NCBI GenBank assembly: GCA_911728455.2
Contig: OU452231.1
Coordinates: 21,194,999 to 21,258,998 of the forward strand
Direction of reading: 5' to 3'
Source of the DNA: Marthasterias glacialis
Lineage: Eukaryota > Echinodermata > Asteroidea > Forcipulatida > Asteriidae
Length of the DNA: 64,000 nucleotides
The notes beneath the pieces were generated by a model. That model was given only the letters and a program-made list of their open reading frames with translations, was not told where the DNA came from and did not search any database. The position numbers were made by a program, and so were the translations under genes. Shown here one piece after another: positions 38,701-49,496 of the stretch (the stretch's first letter is position 1; every line of letters begins with the position of its first letter).

Positions 38701-38973
38701 TGGCGCTGCCGACTTCTTTTTTCGGCGTTTATTTATTTATTAATTTTTTTGCTGGCTTCGGTCCAGCACACACGTAGCAGCCTTGGCTATTGTTCACGTA
38801 CACACACCTTGGCCGTATGTACTGGCCATTTTCAGGGTGTCCTCACTCCGCAGTCGCTGGCATCCTCCCTGTTTATCCCACAGCTCCAAGACCGGTATTT
38901 TCGGAAAGCCCATGAGCAGGGCTTTCCAACAGTGTCAAACTTGTTAGTTTCCCGCCAATACTGCGGGAGATAG
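31951..38973. repeat. Segmental higher-order block, copy B
   Basis: It repeats the marker order of copy A: the one-base loss in unit 32451, GAGATTGAGTCG at 34472, GAGTCCTTGC at 35472, AACCCGTATTTCGG in 35972, CCCCTGAGCAGG in 36472 and TGGCAGGCC in 37474. Unit 32962 is a hybrid of the two units at 23943 and 24445 of copy A, with TTTCACGGCGG in its first half and GCGCTGACGAC in its second. Confidence 0.85.
32704..32739 (+). repeat. Longest T homopolymer in the window (36 T)
   Basis: Thirty-six T in the T-rich tract of unit 32451. Pure T tracts in other units are mostly about 13-33 long. Length may be affected by sequencing. Confidence 0.85.
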
Positions 38974-41900
38974 AGTCGTTGCTAAGTCTTGTTTTCACTC
39001 TGTTACGGCTTCGTGTACAAAAGTGCCATTAGACATGCGTTTGAAGCGCATTCTGAGTAGCCCCGCTCCCTGGTCGTTTCAAGGCGGAAGTTGGCCCTGG
39101 CAGGCCAGGAAAACCCAATTTTCGGATGCAGGACAATGGCAACTAACTCCAGGTACAAGAAATTTCTCTCTAGCCCTATTATTTTTGGAGTTATTGGCAG
39201 TGGCGCTGCCGACTTCTTTTTTCGGCGTTTATTTATTTATTAATTTTTTTGCTGGCTTCGGTCCAGCACACACGTAGCAGCCTTGGCTATTGTTCACGTA
39301 CACAAACCTTGGCCGTATGTACTGGCCATTTTCAGGGTGTCCTCACTCCGCAGTCGCTGGCATCCTCCCTGTTTATCCCACAGCTCCAAGACCGGTATTT
39401 TCGGAAAGCCCATGAGCAGGGCTTTCCAACAGTGTCAAACTTGTTAGTTTTCCGCCAATACTTTGGGAGATAGAGTCGTTGCTAAGTCTTGTTTTCACTC
39501 TGTTACAGCTTCGTGTACAAAAGTGCCATTAGACATGCGTTTGAAGCGCATTCTGAGTAGCCCCGCTCCCTGGTCGTTTCAAGGCGGAAGTTGGCCCTGG
39601 CTGGCCAGGAAAACCCAATTTTCGGATGCAGGACAATGGCAGCTAACTCCAGGTACAAGAAATTTCTCTCTAGCCCTATTATTTTTGGAGTTATTGGCAG
39701 TGGCGCTGCCGACTTCTTTTTTCGGCGTTTATTTATTTATTAATTTTTTTGCTGGCTTCGGTCCAGCACACACGTAGCAGCCTTGGCTATTGTTCACGTA
39801 CACACACCTTGGCCGTATGTACTGGCCATTTTCAGGGTGTCCTCACTCCGCAGTCGCTGGCATCATCCCTGTTTATCCCACAGCTCCAAGACCGGTATTT
39901 TCGGAAAGCCCATGAGCAGGGCTTTCCAACAGTGTCAAACTTGTTAGTTTCCTGCCAATACTTTGGGAGATAGAGTCGTTGCTAAGTCTTGTTTTCACTC
40001 TGTTACGGCTTCGTGTACAAAAGTGCCATTAGACATGCGTTTGAAGCGCATTCTGAGTAGCCCCGCTCCCTGGTCGTTTCAAGGCGGAAGTTGGCCCTGG
40101 CTGGCCAGGAAAACCCAATTTTGGGATGCAGGACTATGGCAGCTAAGTCCAGGTACAAGAAATTTCTCTCTAGCCCTATTATTTTTGGAGTTATTGGCAG
40201 TGGCGCTGCCGACTTCTTTTTTCGGCGTTTATTTATTTATTAATTTTTTTGCTGGCTTCGGTCCAGCACACACGTAGCAGCCTTGGCTATTGTTCACGTA
40301 CACACACCTTGGCCGTATGTACTGGCCATTTTCAGGGTGTCCTCAATCCGCAGTCGCTGGCATCCTCCCTGTTTATCCCACAGCTCCAAGACCGGTATTT
40401 TCGGAAAGCCCATGAGCAGGGCTTTCCAACAGTGTCAAACTTGTTAGTTTCCTGCCAATACTTTGGGAGATAGAGTCGTTGCTAAGTCTTGTTTTCACTC
40501 TGTTACAGCTTCGTGTACAAAAGTGCCATTAGACATGCGTTTGAAGCGCATTCTGAGTAGCCCCGCTCCCTGGTCGTTTCAAGGCGGAAGTTGGCCCTGG
40601 CTGGCCAGGAAAACCCAATTTTCGGATGCAGGACTATGGCAGCTAAGTCCAGGTACAAGAAATTTCTCTCTAGCCCTATTATTTTTGGAGTTATTGGCAG
40701 TGGCGCTGCCGACTTCTTTTTTCGGCGGTTTTTTTTTTTTTTTTTTTTTTTTGCTGGCTTCGGTCCAGCACACACGTAGCAGCCTTGGCTATTGTTCACG
40801 TACACACACCATGGCCGTATGTACTGGCCATTTTCAGGGTGTCCTCACTCCGCAGTCGCTGGCATCCTCCCTGTTTATCCCACAGCTCCAAGACCGGTAT
40901 TTTCGGAAAGCCCCTGAGCAGGGCTTTCCAACAGTGTCAAACTTTTAGTTTCCCGCCAATACTGCGGGAGATAGAGTCGTTGCTAAGTCTTGTTTTCACT
41001 CTGTTACGGCTTCGTGTACAAAAGTGCCATTAGACATGCGTTTGAAGCGCATTCTGAGTAGCCCCGCTCCCTGGTCGTTTCAAGGCGGAAGTTGGCCCTG
41101 GCTGGCCAGGAAAACCCAATTTTCGGATGCAGGACAATGGCAGCTAACTCCAGGTACAAGAAATTTTTCTTTAGCCCTATTATTTTTGGAGTTATTGGCA
41201 GTGGCGCTGCCGACTTCTTTTTTCGGCGTTTATTTATTTATTAATTTTTTTGCTGGCTTCGGTCCAGCACACACGTAGCAGCCTTGGCTATTGTTCACGT
41301 ACACACACCTTGGCCGTATGTACTGGCCATTTTCAGGGTGTCCTCACTCCGCAGTCGCTGGCATCCTCCCTGTTTATCCCACAGCTCCAAGACCGGTATT
41401 TTCGGAAAGCCCATGAGCAGGGCTTTCCAACAGTGTCAAACTTGTTAGTTTCCCGCCAATACTGCGGGAGATAGAGTCGTTGCTAAGTCTTGTTTTCACT
41501 CTGTTACGGCTTCGTGTACAAAAGTGCCATTAGACATGCGTTTGAAGCGCATTCTGAGTAGCCCCGCTCCCTGGTCGTTTCAAGGCGGAAGTTGGCCCTG
41601 GCAGGCCAGGAAAACCCAATTTTCGGATGCAGGACTATGGCAGCTAAGTCCAGGTACAAGAAATTTCTCTCTAGCCCTATTATTTTTGGAGTTATTGGCA
41701 GTGGCGCTGCCGACTTCTTTTTTCGGCGGTTTTTTTTTTTTTTTTTTTTTTTGCTGGCTTCGGTCCAGCACACACGTAGCAGCCTTGGCTATTGTTCACG
41801 TACACACACCATGGCCGTATGTACTGGCCATTTTCAGGGTGTCCTCACTCCGCAGTCGCTGGCATCCTCCCTGTTTATCCCACAGCTCCAAGACCGGTAT

Positions 41901-43700
41901 TTTCGGAAAGCCCCTGAGCAGGGCTTTCCAACAGTGTCAAACTTTTAGTTTCCCGCCAATACTGCGGGAGATAGAGTCGTTGCTGAGTCTTGTTTTCACT
42001 CTGTTACGGCTTCGTGTACAAAAGTGCCATTAGACATGCGTTTGAAGCGCATTCTGAGTAGCCCCGCTCCCTGGTCGTTTCAAGGCGGAAGTTGGCCCTG
42101 GCTGGCCAGGAAAACCCAATTTTCGGATGCAGGACAATGGCAGCTAACTCCAGGTACAAGAAATTTTTCTTTAGCCCTATTATTTTTGGAGTTATTGGCA
42201 GTGGCGCTGCCGACTTCTTTTTTCGGCGTTTATTTATTTATTAATTTTTTTGCTGGCTTCGGTCCAGCACACACGTAGCAGCCTTGGCTATTGTTCACGT
42301 ACACACACCTTGGCCGTATGTACTGGCCATTTTCAGGGTGTCCTCACTCCGCAGTCGCTGGCATCCTCCCTGTTTATCCCACAGCTCCAAGACCGGTATT
42401 TTCGGAAAGCCCATGAGCAGGGCTTTCCAACAGTGTCAAACTTGTTAGTTTCCCGCCAATACTGCGGGAGATAGAGTCGTTGCTAAGTCTTGTTTTCACT
42501 CTGTTACGGCTTCGTGTACAAAAGTGCCATTAGACATGCGTTTGAAGCGCATTCTGAGTAGCCCCGCTCCCTGGTCGTTTCAAGGCGGAAGTTGGCCCTG
42601 GCAGGCCAGGAAAACCCAATTTTCGGATGCAGGACAATGGCAACTAACTCCAGGTACAAGAAATTTCTCTCTAGCCCTATTATTTTTGGAGTTATTGGCA
42701 GTGGCGCTGCCGACTTCTTTTTTCGGCGTTTATTTATTTATTAATTTTTTTGCTGGCTTCGGTCCAGCACACACGTAGCAGCCTTGGCTATTGTTCACGT
42801 ACACAAACCTTGGCCGTATGTACTGGCCATTTTCAGGGTGTCCTCACTCCGCAGTCGCTGGCATCCTCCCTGTTTATCCCACAGCTCCAAGACCGGTATT
42901 TTCGGAAAGCCCATGAGCAGGGCTTTCCAACAGTGTCAAACTTGTTAGTTTTCCGCCAATACTTTGGGAGATAGAGTCGTTGCTAAGTCTTGTTTTCACT
43001 CTGTTACAGCTTCGTGTACAAAAGTGCCATTAGACATGCGTTTGAAGCGCATTCTGAGTAGCCCCGCTCCCTGGTCGTTTCAAGGCGGAAGTTGGCCCTG
43101 GCTGGCCAGGAAAACCCAATTTTCGGATGCAGGACAATGGCAGCTAACTCCAGGTACAAGAAATTTCTCTCTAGCCCTATTATTTTTGGAGTTATTGGCA
43201 GTGGCGCTGCCGACTTCTTTTTTCGGCGTTTATTTATTTATTAATTTTTTTGCTGGCTTCGGTCCAGCACACACGTAGCAGCCTTGGCTATTGTTCACGT
43301 ACACACACCTTGGCCGTATGTACTGGCCATTTTCAGGGTGTCCTCACTCCGCAGTCGCTGGCATCATCCCTGTTTATCCCACAGCTCCAAGACCGGTATT
43401 TTCGGAAAGCCCATGAGCAGGGCTTTCCAACAGTGTCAAACTTGTTAGTTTCCTGCCAATACTTTGGGAGATAGAGTCGTTGCTAAGTCTTGTTTTCACT
43501 CTGTTACGGCTTCGTGTACAAAAGTGCCATTAGACATGCGTTTGAAGCGCATTCTGAGTAGCCCCGCTCCCTGGTCGTTTCAAGGCGGAAGTTGGCCCTG
43601 GCTGGCCAGGAAAACCCAATTTTGGGATGCAGGACTATGGCAGCTAAGTCCAGGTACAAGAAATTTCTCTCTAGCCCTATTATTTTTGGAGTTATTGGCA
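38474..43700. repeat. 3,501-bp seven-unit repeat, one full and one partial copy
   Basis: Units 38474, 38974, 39474 and 39974 recur 3,501 bp later as 41975, 42475, 42975 and 43475. Shared markers: GTTGCTGAGTCTTG, TGGCAACTAAC with ACACAAACC, GGCATCATCCCTG and TTTTGGGATGC. The match stops inside unit 43475, whose T-rich tract is pure T while that of 39974 is (TTTA)n. Confidence 0.88.
41475..41974. repeat. Chimeric satellite unit
   Basis: The first part has TGGCAGGCC, a marker of the 37474/38974 type. From GGACTATGGCAGCTAAGTCC onward it has the CGGCGG-poly-T tract, CCCCTGAGC and CAAACTTTTAG of the 40474 type. This is what a crossover between two unlike units would leave. Confidence 0.8.
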
Positions 43701-44011
43701 GTGGCGCTGCCGACTTCTTTTTTCGGCGTTTTTTTTTTTTTTTTTTTTTTTTTGCTGGCTTCGGTCCAGCACACACGTATCAGCCTTGGCTATTGTTCAC
43801 GTACACACACCATGGCCGTATGTACTGGCCATTTTCAGGGTGTCCTCACTCCGTAGTCGCTGGCATCCTCCCTGTTTATCCCACAGCTCCAAGACCGGTA
43901 TTTTCGGAAAGCCCATGAGCAGGGCTTTCCAACAGTGTCAAACTTGTTAGTTTCCCGCCAATACTTTGGGAGATAGAGTCGTTGCTAAGTCTTGTTTTCA
44001 CTCTGTTACAG

Positions 44012-44155
44012 CTTCGTGTACAAAAGTGCCATTAGACATGCGTTTGAAGCGCATTCTGAGTAGCCCCGCTCCCTGGTCGTTTCAAGGCGGAAGTTGGCCC
44101 TGGCTGGCCAGGAAAACCCAATTTTCGGATGCAGGACAATGGCAGCTAACTCCAG
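44012..44155 (+). other. Exon-like 144-bp segment with splice-like borders (reference copy)
   Basis: Upstream lies a pyrimidine-rich stretch ending TTACAG; downstream is CAG followed by GTACAAG. The 144-bp length is a multiple of three with the same phase at both ends. In many units of the first 6.4 kb the frame starting TTC GTG TAC is open, but GAGTAGCC puts a TAG in it here and in most other units. The acceptor-like AG is lost in units with TTACGG. I know of no protein resembling the translation. Chance or a relic of an old gene are both possible. Confidence 0.35.
44099..44112. repeat. Inverted repeat CCTGG-CTGG-CCAGG
   Basis: Five-bp perfect stem with a 4-nt spacer. Units with CCTGGCAGGCC and units with CTGGCCGGG alter it. 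Confidence 0.85.
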
Positions 44156-44198
44156 GTACAAGAAATTTCTCTCTAGCCCTATTATTTTTGGAGTTATT

Positions 44199-44213
44199 GG
44201 CAGTGGCGCTGCC
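44199..44213. repeat. Inverted repeat GGCAG-TGGCG-CTGCC
   Basis: Five-bp perfect stem with a 5-nt loop. Units with GCGCTACCGAC or GCGCTGACGAC lose one pair of it. Confidence 0.88.
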
Positions 44214-44229
44214 GACTTCTTTTTTCGGC
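44211..44229. repeat. Inverted repeat GCCGA...TCGGC before the T-rich tract
   Basis: Five-bp stem with a 9-nt pyrimidine loop. Its first three bases are also the last three of the preceding stem, so the two hairpins exclude each other. It directly precedes the T-rich tract. Confidence 0.8.
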
Positions 44230-44230
44230 G

Positions 44231-44253
44231 TTTATTTATTTATTAATTTTTTT
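44231..44253 (+). repeat. T-rich tract, (TTTA)n/poly-T (reference copy)
   Basis: Here TTTATTTATTTATTAATTTTTTT. The same place in other units is (TTTA)3-4 plus T7 or a pure T run of about 13-36. Read on the minus strand this is (TAAA)n or poly-A. Confidence 0.92.
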
Positions 44254-44270
44254 GCTGGCTTCGGTCCAGC
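44254..44270 (+). repeat. Hairpin with C(TTCG)G loop
   Basis: GCTGGCTTCGGTCCAGC forms a 5-bp GCTGG/CCAGC stem, then a C-G pair closing a TTCG loop, with one unpaired T at 44265. C(UUCG)G is known as an unusually stable RNA tetraloop. Units with GTGGCTACGG lose both the loop and part of the stem. Confidence 0.8.
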
Positions 44271-44311
44271 ACACACGTAGCAGCCTTGGCTATTGTTCAC
44301 GTACACACACC

Positions 44312-44332
44312 ATGGCCGTATGTACTGGCCAT
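44312..44332. repeat. Inverted repeat ATGGCC...GGCCAT
   Basis: Six-bp perfect stem, 9-nt loop GTATGTACT. Units with CCTTGGCC lose only the outermost pair. Units with GTACCGGCC change only the loop. Confidence 0.88.
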
Positions 44333-44405
44333 TTTCAGGGTGTCCTCACTCCGTAGTCGCTGGCATCCTCCCTGTTTATCCCACAGCTCCAAGACCGGTA
44401 TTTTC

Positions 44406-44430
44406 GGAAAGCCCATGAGCAGGGCTTTCC
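44406..44430. repeat. Inverted repeat GGAAAGCCC...GGGCTTTCC
   Basis: Nine-bp perfect stem with loop ATGAGCA, the strongest inverted repeat of the unit. Changes among units mostly fall in the loop (CTGAGCA, ATGAGAA) or the outermost pair (TCAGAAAGCCC). Confidence 0.92.
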
Positions 44431-45483
44431 AACAGTGTCAAACTTGTTAGTTTCCCGCCAATACTTTGGGAGATAGAGTCGTTGCTAAGTCTTGTTTTCA
44501 CTCTGTTACAGCTTCGTGTACAAAAGTGCCATTAGACATGCGTTTGAAGCGCATTCTGAGTAGCCCCGCTCCCTGGTCGTTTCAAGGCGGAAGTTGGCCC
44601 TGGCTGGCCAGGAAAACCCAATTTTGGGATGCAGGACTATGGCAGCTAAGTCCAGGTACAAGAAATTTCTCTCTAGCCCTATTATTTTTGGAGTTATTGG
44701 CAGTGGCGCTGCCGACTTCTTTTTTCGGCGTTTTTTTTTTTTTTTTTTTTTTTTTGCTGGCTTCGGTCCAGCACACACGTATCAGCCTTGGCTATTGTTC
44801 ACGTACACACACCATGGCCGTATGTACTGGCCATTTTCAGGGTGTCCTCACTCCGCAGTCGCTGGCATCCTCCCTGTTTATCACACAGCTCCAAAACCGG
44901 TATTTTCGGAAAGCCCATGAGCAGGGCTTTCCAACAGTGTCAAACTTGTTAGTTTCCCGCCAATACTGCGGGAGATAGAGTCGTTGCTAAGTCTTGTTTT
45001 CACTCTGTTACGGCTTCGTGTACAAAAGTGCCATTAGACATGCGTTTGAAGCGCATTCTGAGTAGCCCCGCTCCCTGGTCGTTTCAAGGCGGAAGTTGGC
45101 CCTGGCTGGCAAGGAAAACCCGATTTTCGGATGCAGGACAATGGCAGCTAACTCCAGGTACAAGAAATTTTTCTTTAGCCCTATTATTTTTGGAGTTATT
45201 GGCAGTGGCGCTGCCGACTTCTTTTTTCGGCGTTTTTTTTTTTTTTTTTTTTTTTTTTTTTGTGGCTACGGTCCAGCACACACGTATCAGCCTTGGCTAT
45301 TGTTCACGTACACACACCATGGCCGTATGTACTGGCCATTTTCAGGGTGTCCTCACTCCGTAGTCGCTGGCATCCTCCCTGTTTATCCCACAGCTCCAAG
45401 ACCGGTATTTTCGGAAAGCCCATGAGCAGGGCTTTCCAACAGTGTCAAACTTGTTAGTTTCCCGCCAATACTTTGGGAGATAG

Positions 45484-47493
45484 AGTCGTTGCTAAGTCTT
45501 GTTTTCACTCTGTTACAGCTTCGTGTACAAAAGTGCCATTAGACATGCGTTTGAAGCGCATTCTGAGTAGCCCCGCTCCCTGGTCGTTTCAAGGCGGAAG
45601 TTGCCCCTGGCTGGCCAGGAAAACCCGATTTTCGGATGCAGGACTATGGCAGCTAACTCCAGGAACAAGAAATTTCTCTCTAGCCCTATTATTTTTGGAG
45701 TTATTGGCAGTGGCGCTGCCGACTTCTTTTTTCGGCGTTTTTTTTTTTTTTTTTTTTTTTTTTGCTGGCTTCGGTCCAGCACACACGTAGCAGCCTTGGC
45801 TATTGTTCACGTACACACACCATGGCCGTATGTACCGGCCATTTTCAGGGTGTCCTCACTCCGCAGTCGCTGGCATCCTCCCTCTTTATCACACAGCTCC
45901 AAGACCGGTATTTCCGGAAAGCCCATGAGCAGGGCTTTCCAACAGTGTCAAACTTGTTAGTTTCCCGCCAATACTTTGGGAGATAGAGTCGTTGCTAAGT
46001 CTTGTTTTCACTCTGTTTCAGCTTCGTGTACAAAAGTGCCATTAGACATGCGTTTGAAGCGCATTCTGAGTAGCCCCGCTCCCTGGTCGTTTCAAGGCGG
46101 AAGTTGGCCCTGGCTGGCCAGGAAAACCCAATTTTCGGATGCAGGACAATGGCAGCTAACTCCAGGTACAAGAAATTTTTCTTTAGCCCTATTATTTTTG
46201 GAGTTATTGGCAGTGGCGCTGCCGACTTCTTTTTTCGGCGTTTTTTTTTTTTTTTTTTTTTTTTTTTTTGTGGCTACGGTCCAGCACACACGTATCAGCC
46301 TTGGCTATTGTTCACGTACACACACCATGGCCGTATGTACTGGCCATTTTCAGGGTGTCCTCACTCCGTAGTCGCTGGCATCCTCCCTGTTTATCCCACA
46401 GCTCCAAGACTGGTATTTTCGGAAAGCCCATGAGCAGGGCTTTCCAACAGTGTCAAACTTGTTAGTTTCCCGCCAATACTTTGGGAGATAGAGTCGTTGC
46501 TAAGTCTTGTTTTCACTCTGTTACAGCTTCGTGTACAAAAGTGCCATTAGACATGCGTTTGAAGCGCATTCTGAGTAGCCCCGCTCCCTGGTCGTTTCAA
46601 GGCGGAAGTTGCCCCTGGCTGGCCAGGAAAACCCGATTTTCGGATGCAGGACTATGGCAGCTAACTCCAGGAACAAGAAATTTCTCTCTAGCCCTATTAT
46701 TTTTGGAGTTATTGGCAGTGGCGCTGCCGACTTCTTTTTTCGGCGTTTTTTTTTTTTTTTTTTTTTTTTTGCTGGCTTCGGTCCAGCACACACGTAGCAG
46801 CCTTGGCTATTGTTCACGTACACACACCATGGCCGTATGTACCGGCCATTTTCAGGGTGTCCTCACTCCGCAGTCGCTGGCATCCTCCCTCTTTATCACA
46901 CAGCTCCAAGACCGGTATTTCCGGAAAGCCCATGAGCAGGGCTTTCCAACAGTGTCAAACTTGTTAGTTTCCCGCCAATACTTTGGGAGATAGAGTCGTT
47001 GCTAAGTCTTGTTTTCACTCTGTTTCAGCTTCGTGTACAAAAGTGCCATTAGACATGCGTTTGAAGCGCATTCTGAGTAGCCCCGCTCCCTGGTCGTTTC
47101 AAGGCGGAAGTTGGCCCTGGCTGGCCAGGAAAACCCAATTTTCGGATGCAGGACAATGGCAGCTAACTCCAGGTACAAGAAATTTTTCTCTAGCCCTATT
47201 ATTTTTGGAGTTATTGGCAGTGGCGCTGCCGACTTTTTTTTTCGGCGTTTATTTATTTATTAATTTTTTTGCTGGCTTCGGTCCAGCACACACGTAGCAG
47301 CCTTGGCTATTGTTCACGTACACACACCATGGCCGTATGTACTGGCCATTTTCAGGGTGTCCTCACTCCACAGTCGCTGGCATCCTCCCTGTTTATCCCA
47401 CAGCTCCAAGACCGGTATTTTCGGAAAGCCCATGAGCAGGGCTTTCCAACAGTGTCAAACTTGTTAGTTTCCCGCCAATACTGCGGGAGATAG
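45484..47493. repeat. ~1,008-bp dimer repeat (units 45484-46994)
   Basis: Units 45484 and 46492 share GTTGCCCCTGG, CCAGGAACAAG, GTACCGGCC and TATTTCCGGAAAG and look identical apart from T count. The partner units 44979 and 45987 share the GTGGCTACGG form and CTCCGTAGTC, but differ in TTACGG against TTTCAG and GGCAAGG against GGCCAGG. Unit 46994 follows, with GACTTTTTTTTTCGG. Confidence 0.85.
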
Positions 47494-49496
47494 AGTCGTT
47501 GCTAAGTCTTGTTTTCACTCTGTTACGGCTTCGTGTACAAAAGTGCCATTAGACATGCGTTTGAAGCGCATTCTGAGTAGCCCCGCTCCCTGGTCGTTTC
47601 AAGGCGGAAGTTGGCCCTGGCTGGCCAGGAAAACCCAATTTTGGGATGCAGGACAATGGCAGCTAACTCCAGGTACAAGAAATTTTTCTTTAGCCCTATT
47701 ATTTTTGGAGTTATTGGCAGTGGCGCTGCCGACTTCTTTTTTCGGCGTTTATTTATTTATTAATTTTTTTGCTGGCTTCGGTCCAGCACACACGTAGCAG
47801 CCTTGGCTATTGTTCACGTACACACACCTTGGCCGTATGTACTGGCCATTTTCAGGGTGTCCTCACTCCGCAGTCGCTGGCATCCTCCCTGTTTATCCCA
47901 CAGCTCCAAGACCGGTATTTTCGGAAAGCCCATGAGCAGGGCTTTCCAACAGTGTCAAACTTGTTAGTTTCCCGCCAATACTGCGGGAGATAGAGTCGTT
48001 GCTAAGTCTTGTTTTCACTCTGTTACGGCTTCGTGTACAAAAGTGCCATTAGACATGCGTTTGAAGCGCATTCTGAGTAGCCCCGCTCCCTGGTCGTTTC
48101 AAGGCGGAAGTTGGCCCTGGCAGGCCAGGAAAACCCAATTTTCGGATGCAGGACAATGGCAGCTAACTCCAGGTACAAGAAATTTTTCTCTAGCCCTATT
48201 ATTTTTGGAGTTATTGGCAGTGGCGCTGCCGACTTCTTTTTTCGGCGTTTATTTATTTATTAATTTTTTTGCTGGCTTCGGTCCAGCACACACGTAGCAG
48301 CCTTGGCTATTGTTCACGTACACACACCTTGGCCGTATGTACTGGCCATTTTCAGGGTGTCCTCACTCCGCAGTCGCTGGCATCCTCCCTGTTTATCCCA
48401 CAGCTCCAAGACCGGTATTTTCGGAAAGCCCATGAGCAGGGCTTTCCAACAGTGTCAAACTTGTTAGTTTCCTGCCAATACTTTGGGAGATAGAGTCGTT
48501 GCTAAGTCTTGTTTTCACTCTGTTACAGCTTCGTGTACAAAAGTGCCATTAGACATGCGTTTGAAGCGCATTCTGAGTAGCCCCGCTCCCTGGTCGTTTC
48601 AAGGCGGAAGTTGGCCCTGGCTGGCCAGGAAAACCCAATTTTCGGATGCAGGACTATGGCAGCTAAGTCCAGGTACAAGAAATTTCTCTCTAGCCCTATT
48701 ATTTTTGGAGTTATTGGCAGTGGCGCTGCCGACTTCTTTTTTCGGCGGTTTTTTTTTTTTTTTTTTTTTTTTTGCTGGCTTCGGTCCAGCACACACGTAG
48801 CAGCCTTGGCTATTGTTCACGTACACACACCATGGCCGTATGTACTGGCCATTTTCAGGGTGTCCTCACTCCGCAGTCGCTGGCATCCTCCCTGTTTATC
48901 CCACAGCTCCAAGACCGGTATTTTCGGAAAGCCCCTGAGCAGGGCTTTCCAACAGTGTCAAACTTGTTAGTTTCCCGCCAATACTGCGGGAGATAGAGTC
49001 GTTGCTAAGTCTTGTTTTCACTCTGTTACGGCTTCGTGTACAAAAGTGCCATTAGACATGCGTTTGAAGCGCATTCTGAGTAGCCCCGCTCCCTGGTCGT
49101 TTCAAGGCGGAAGTTGGCCCTGGCTGGCCAGGAAAACCCAATTTTCGGATGCAGGACAATGGCAGCTAACTCCAGGTACAAGAAATTTTTCTTTAGCCCT
49201 ATTATTTTTGGAGTTATTGGCAGTGGCGCTGCCGACTTCTTTTTTCGGCGTTTATTTATTTATTAATTTTTTTGCTGGCTTCGGTCCAGCACACACGTAT
49301 CAGCCTTGGCTATTGTTCACGTACACACACCTTGGCCGTATGTACTGGCCATTTTCAGGGTGTCCTCACTCCGCAGTCGCTGGCATCCTCCCTGTTTATC
49401 CCACAGCTCCAAGACCGGTATTTTCGGAAAGCCCATGAGCAGGGCTTTCCAACAGTGTCAAACTTGTTAGTTTCCCGCCAATACTGCGGGAGATAG

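Larger units (their letters stand above)
43977..44476. repeat. Representative 500-bp satellite unit
   Basis: Chosen as a reference because it is close to the common form. In order it holds a splice-acceptor-like stretch ending at 44011, a 144-bp segment to 44155, a donor-like GTACAAG, and inverted repeats at 44099-44112, 44199-44213, 44211-44229, 44254-44270, 44312-44332 and 44406-44430. A T-rich tract lies at about 44231-44253. It encodes no recognisable protein, has no tRNA-like A/B box pair and no CENP-B-box match that I could find. Confidence 0.9.

Noticed and set aside
44211..44253. Stem-loop followed by T run, like a bacterial intrinsic terminator
   Set aside because: Everything else points to a eukaryotic satellite, and the stem is only 5 bp. 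A T run could also stop RNA polymerase III, but no A or B box was found.
43977..44476. CENP-B box in the satellite unit
   Set aside because: I searched by eye for NTTCGNNNNANNCGGGN on both strands. CCCGATTTTCGG is the nearest look, but spacing and bases do not fit.
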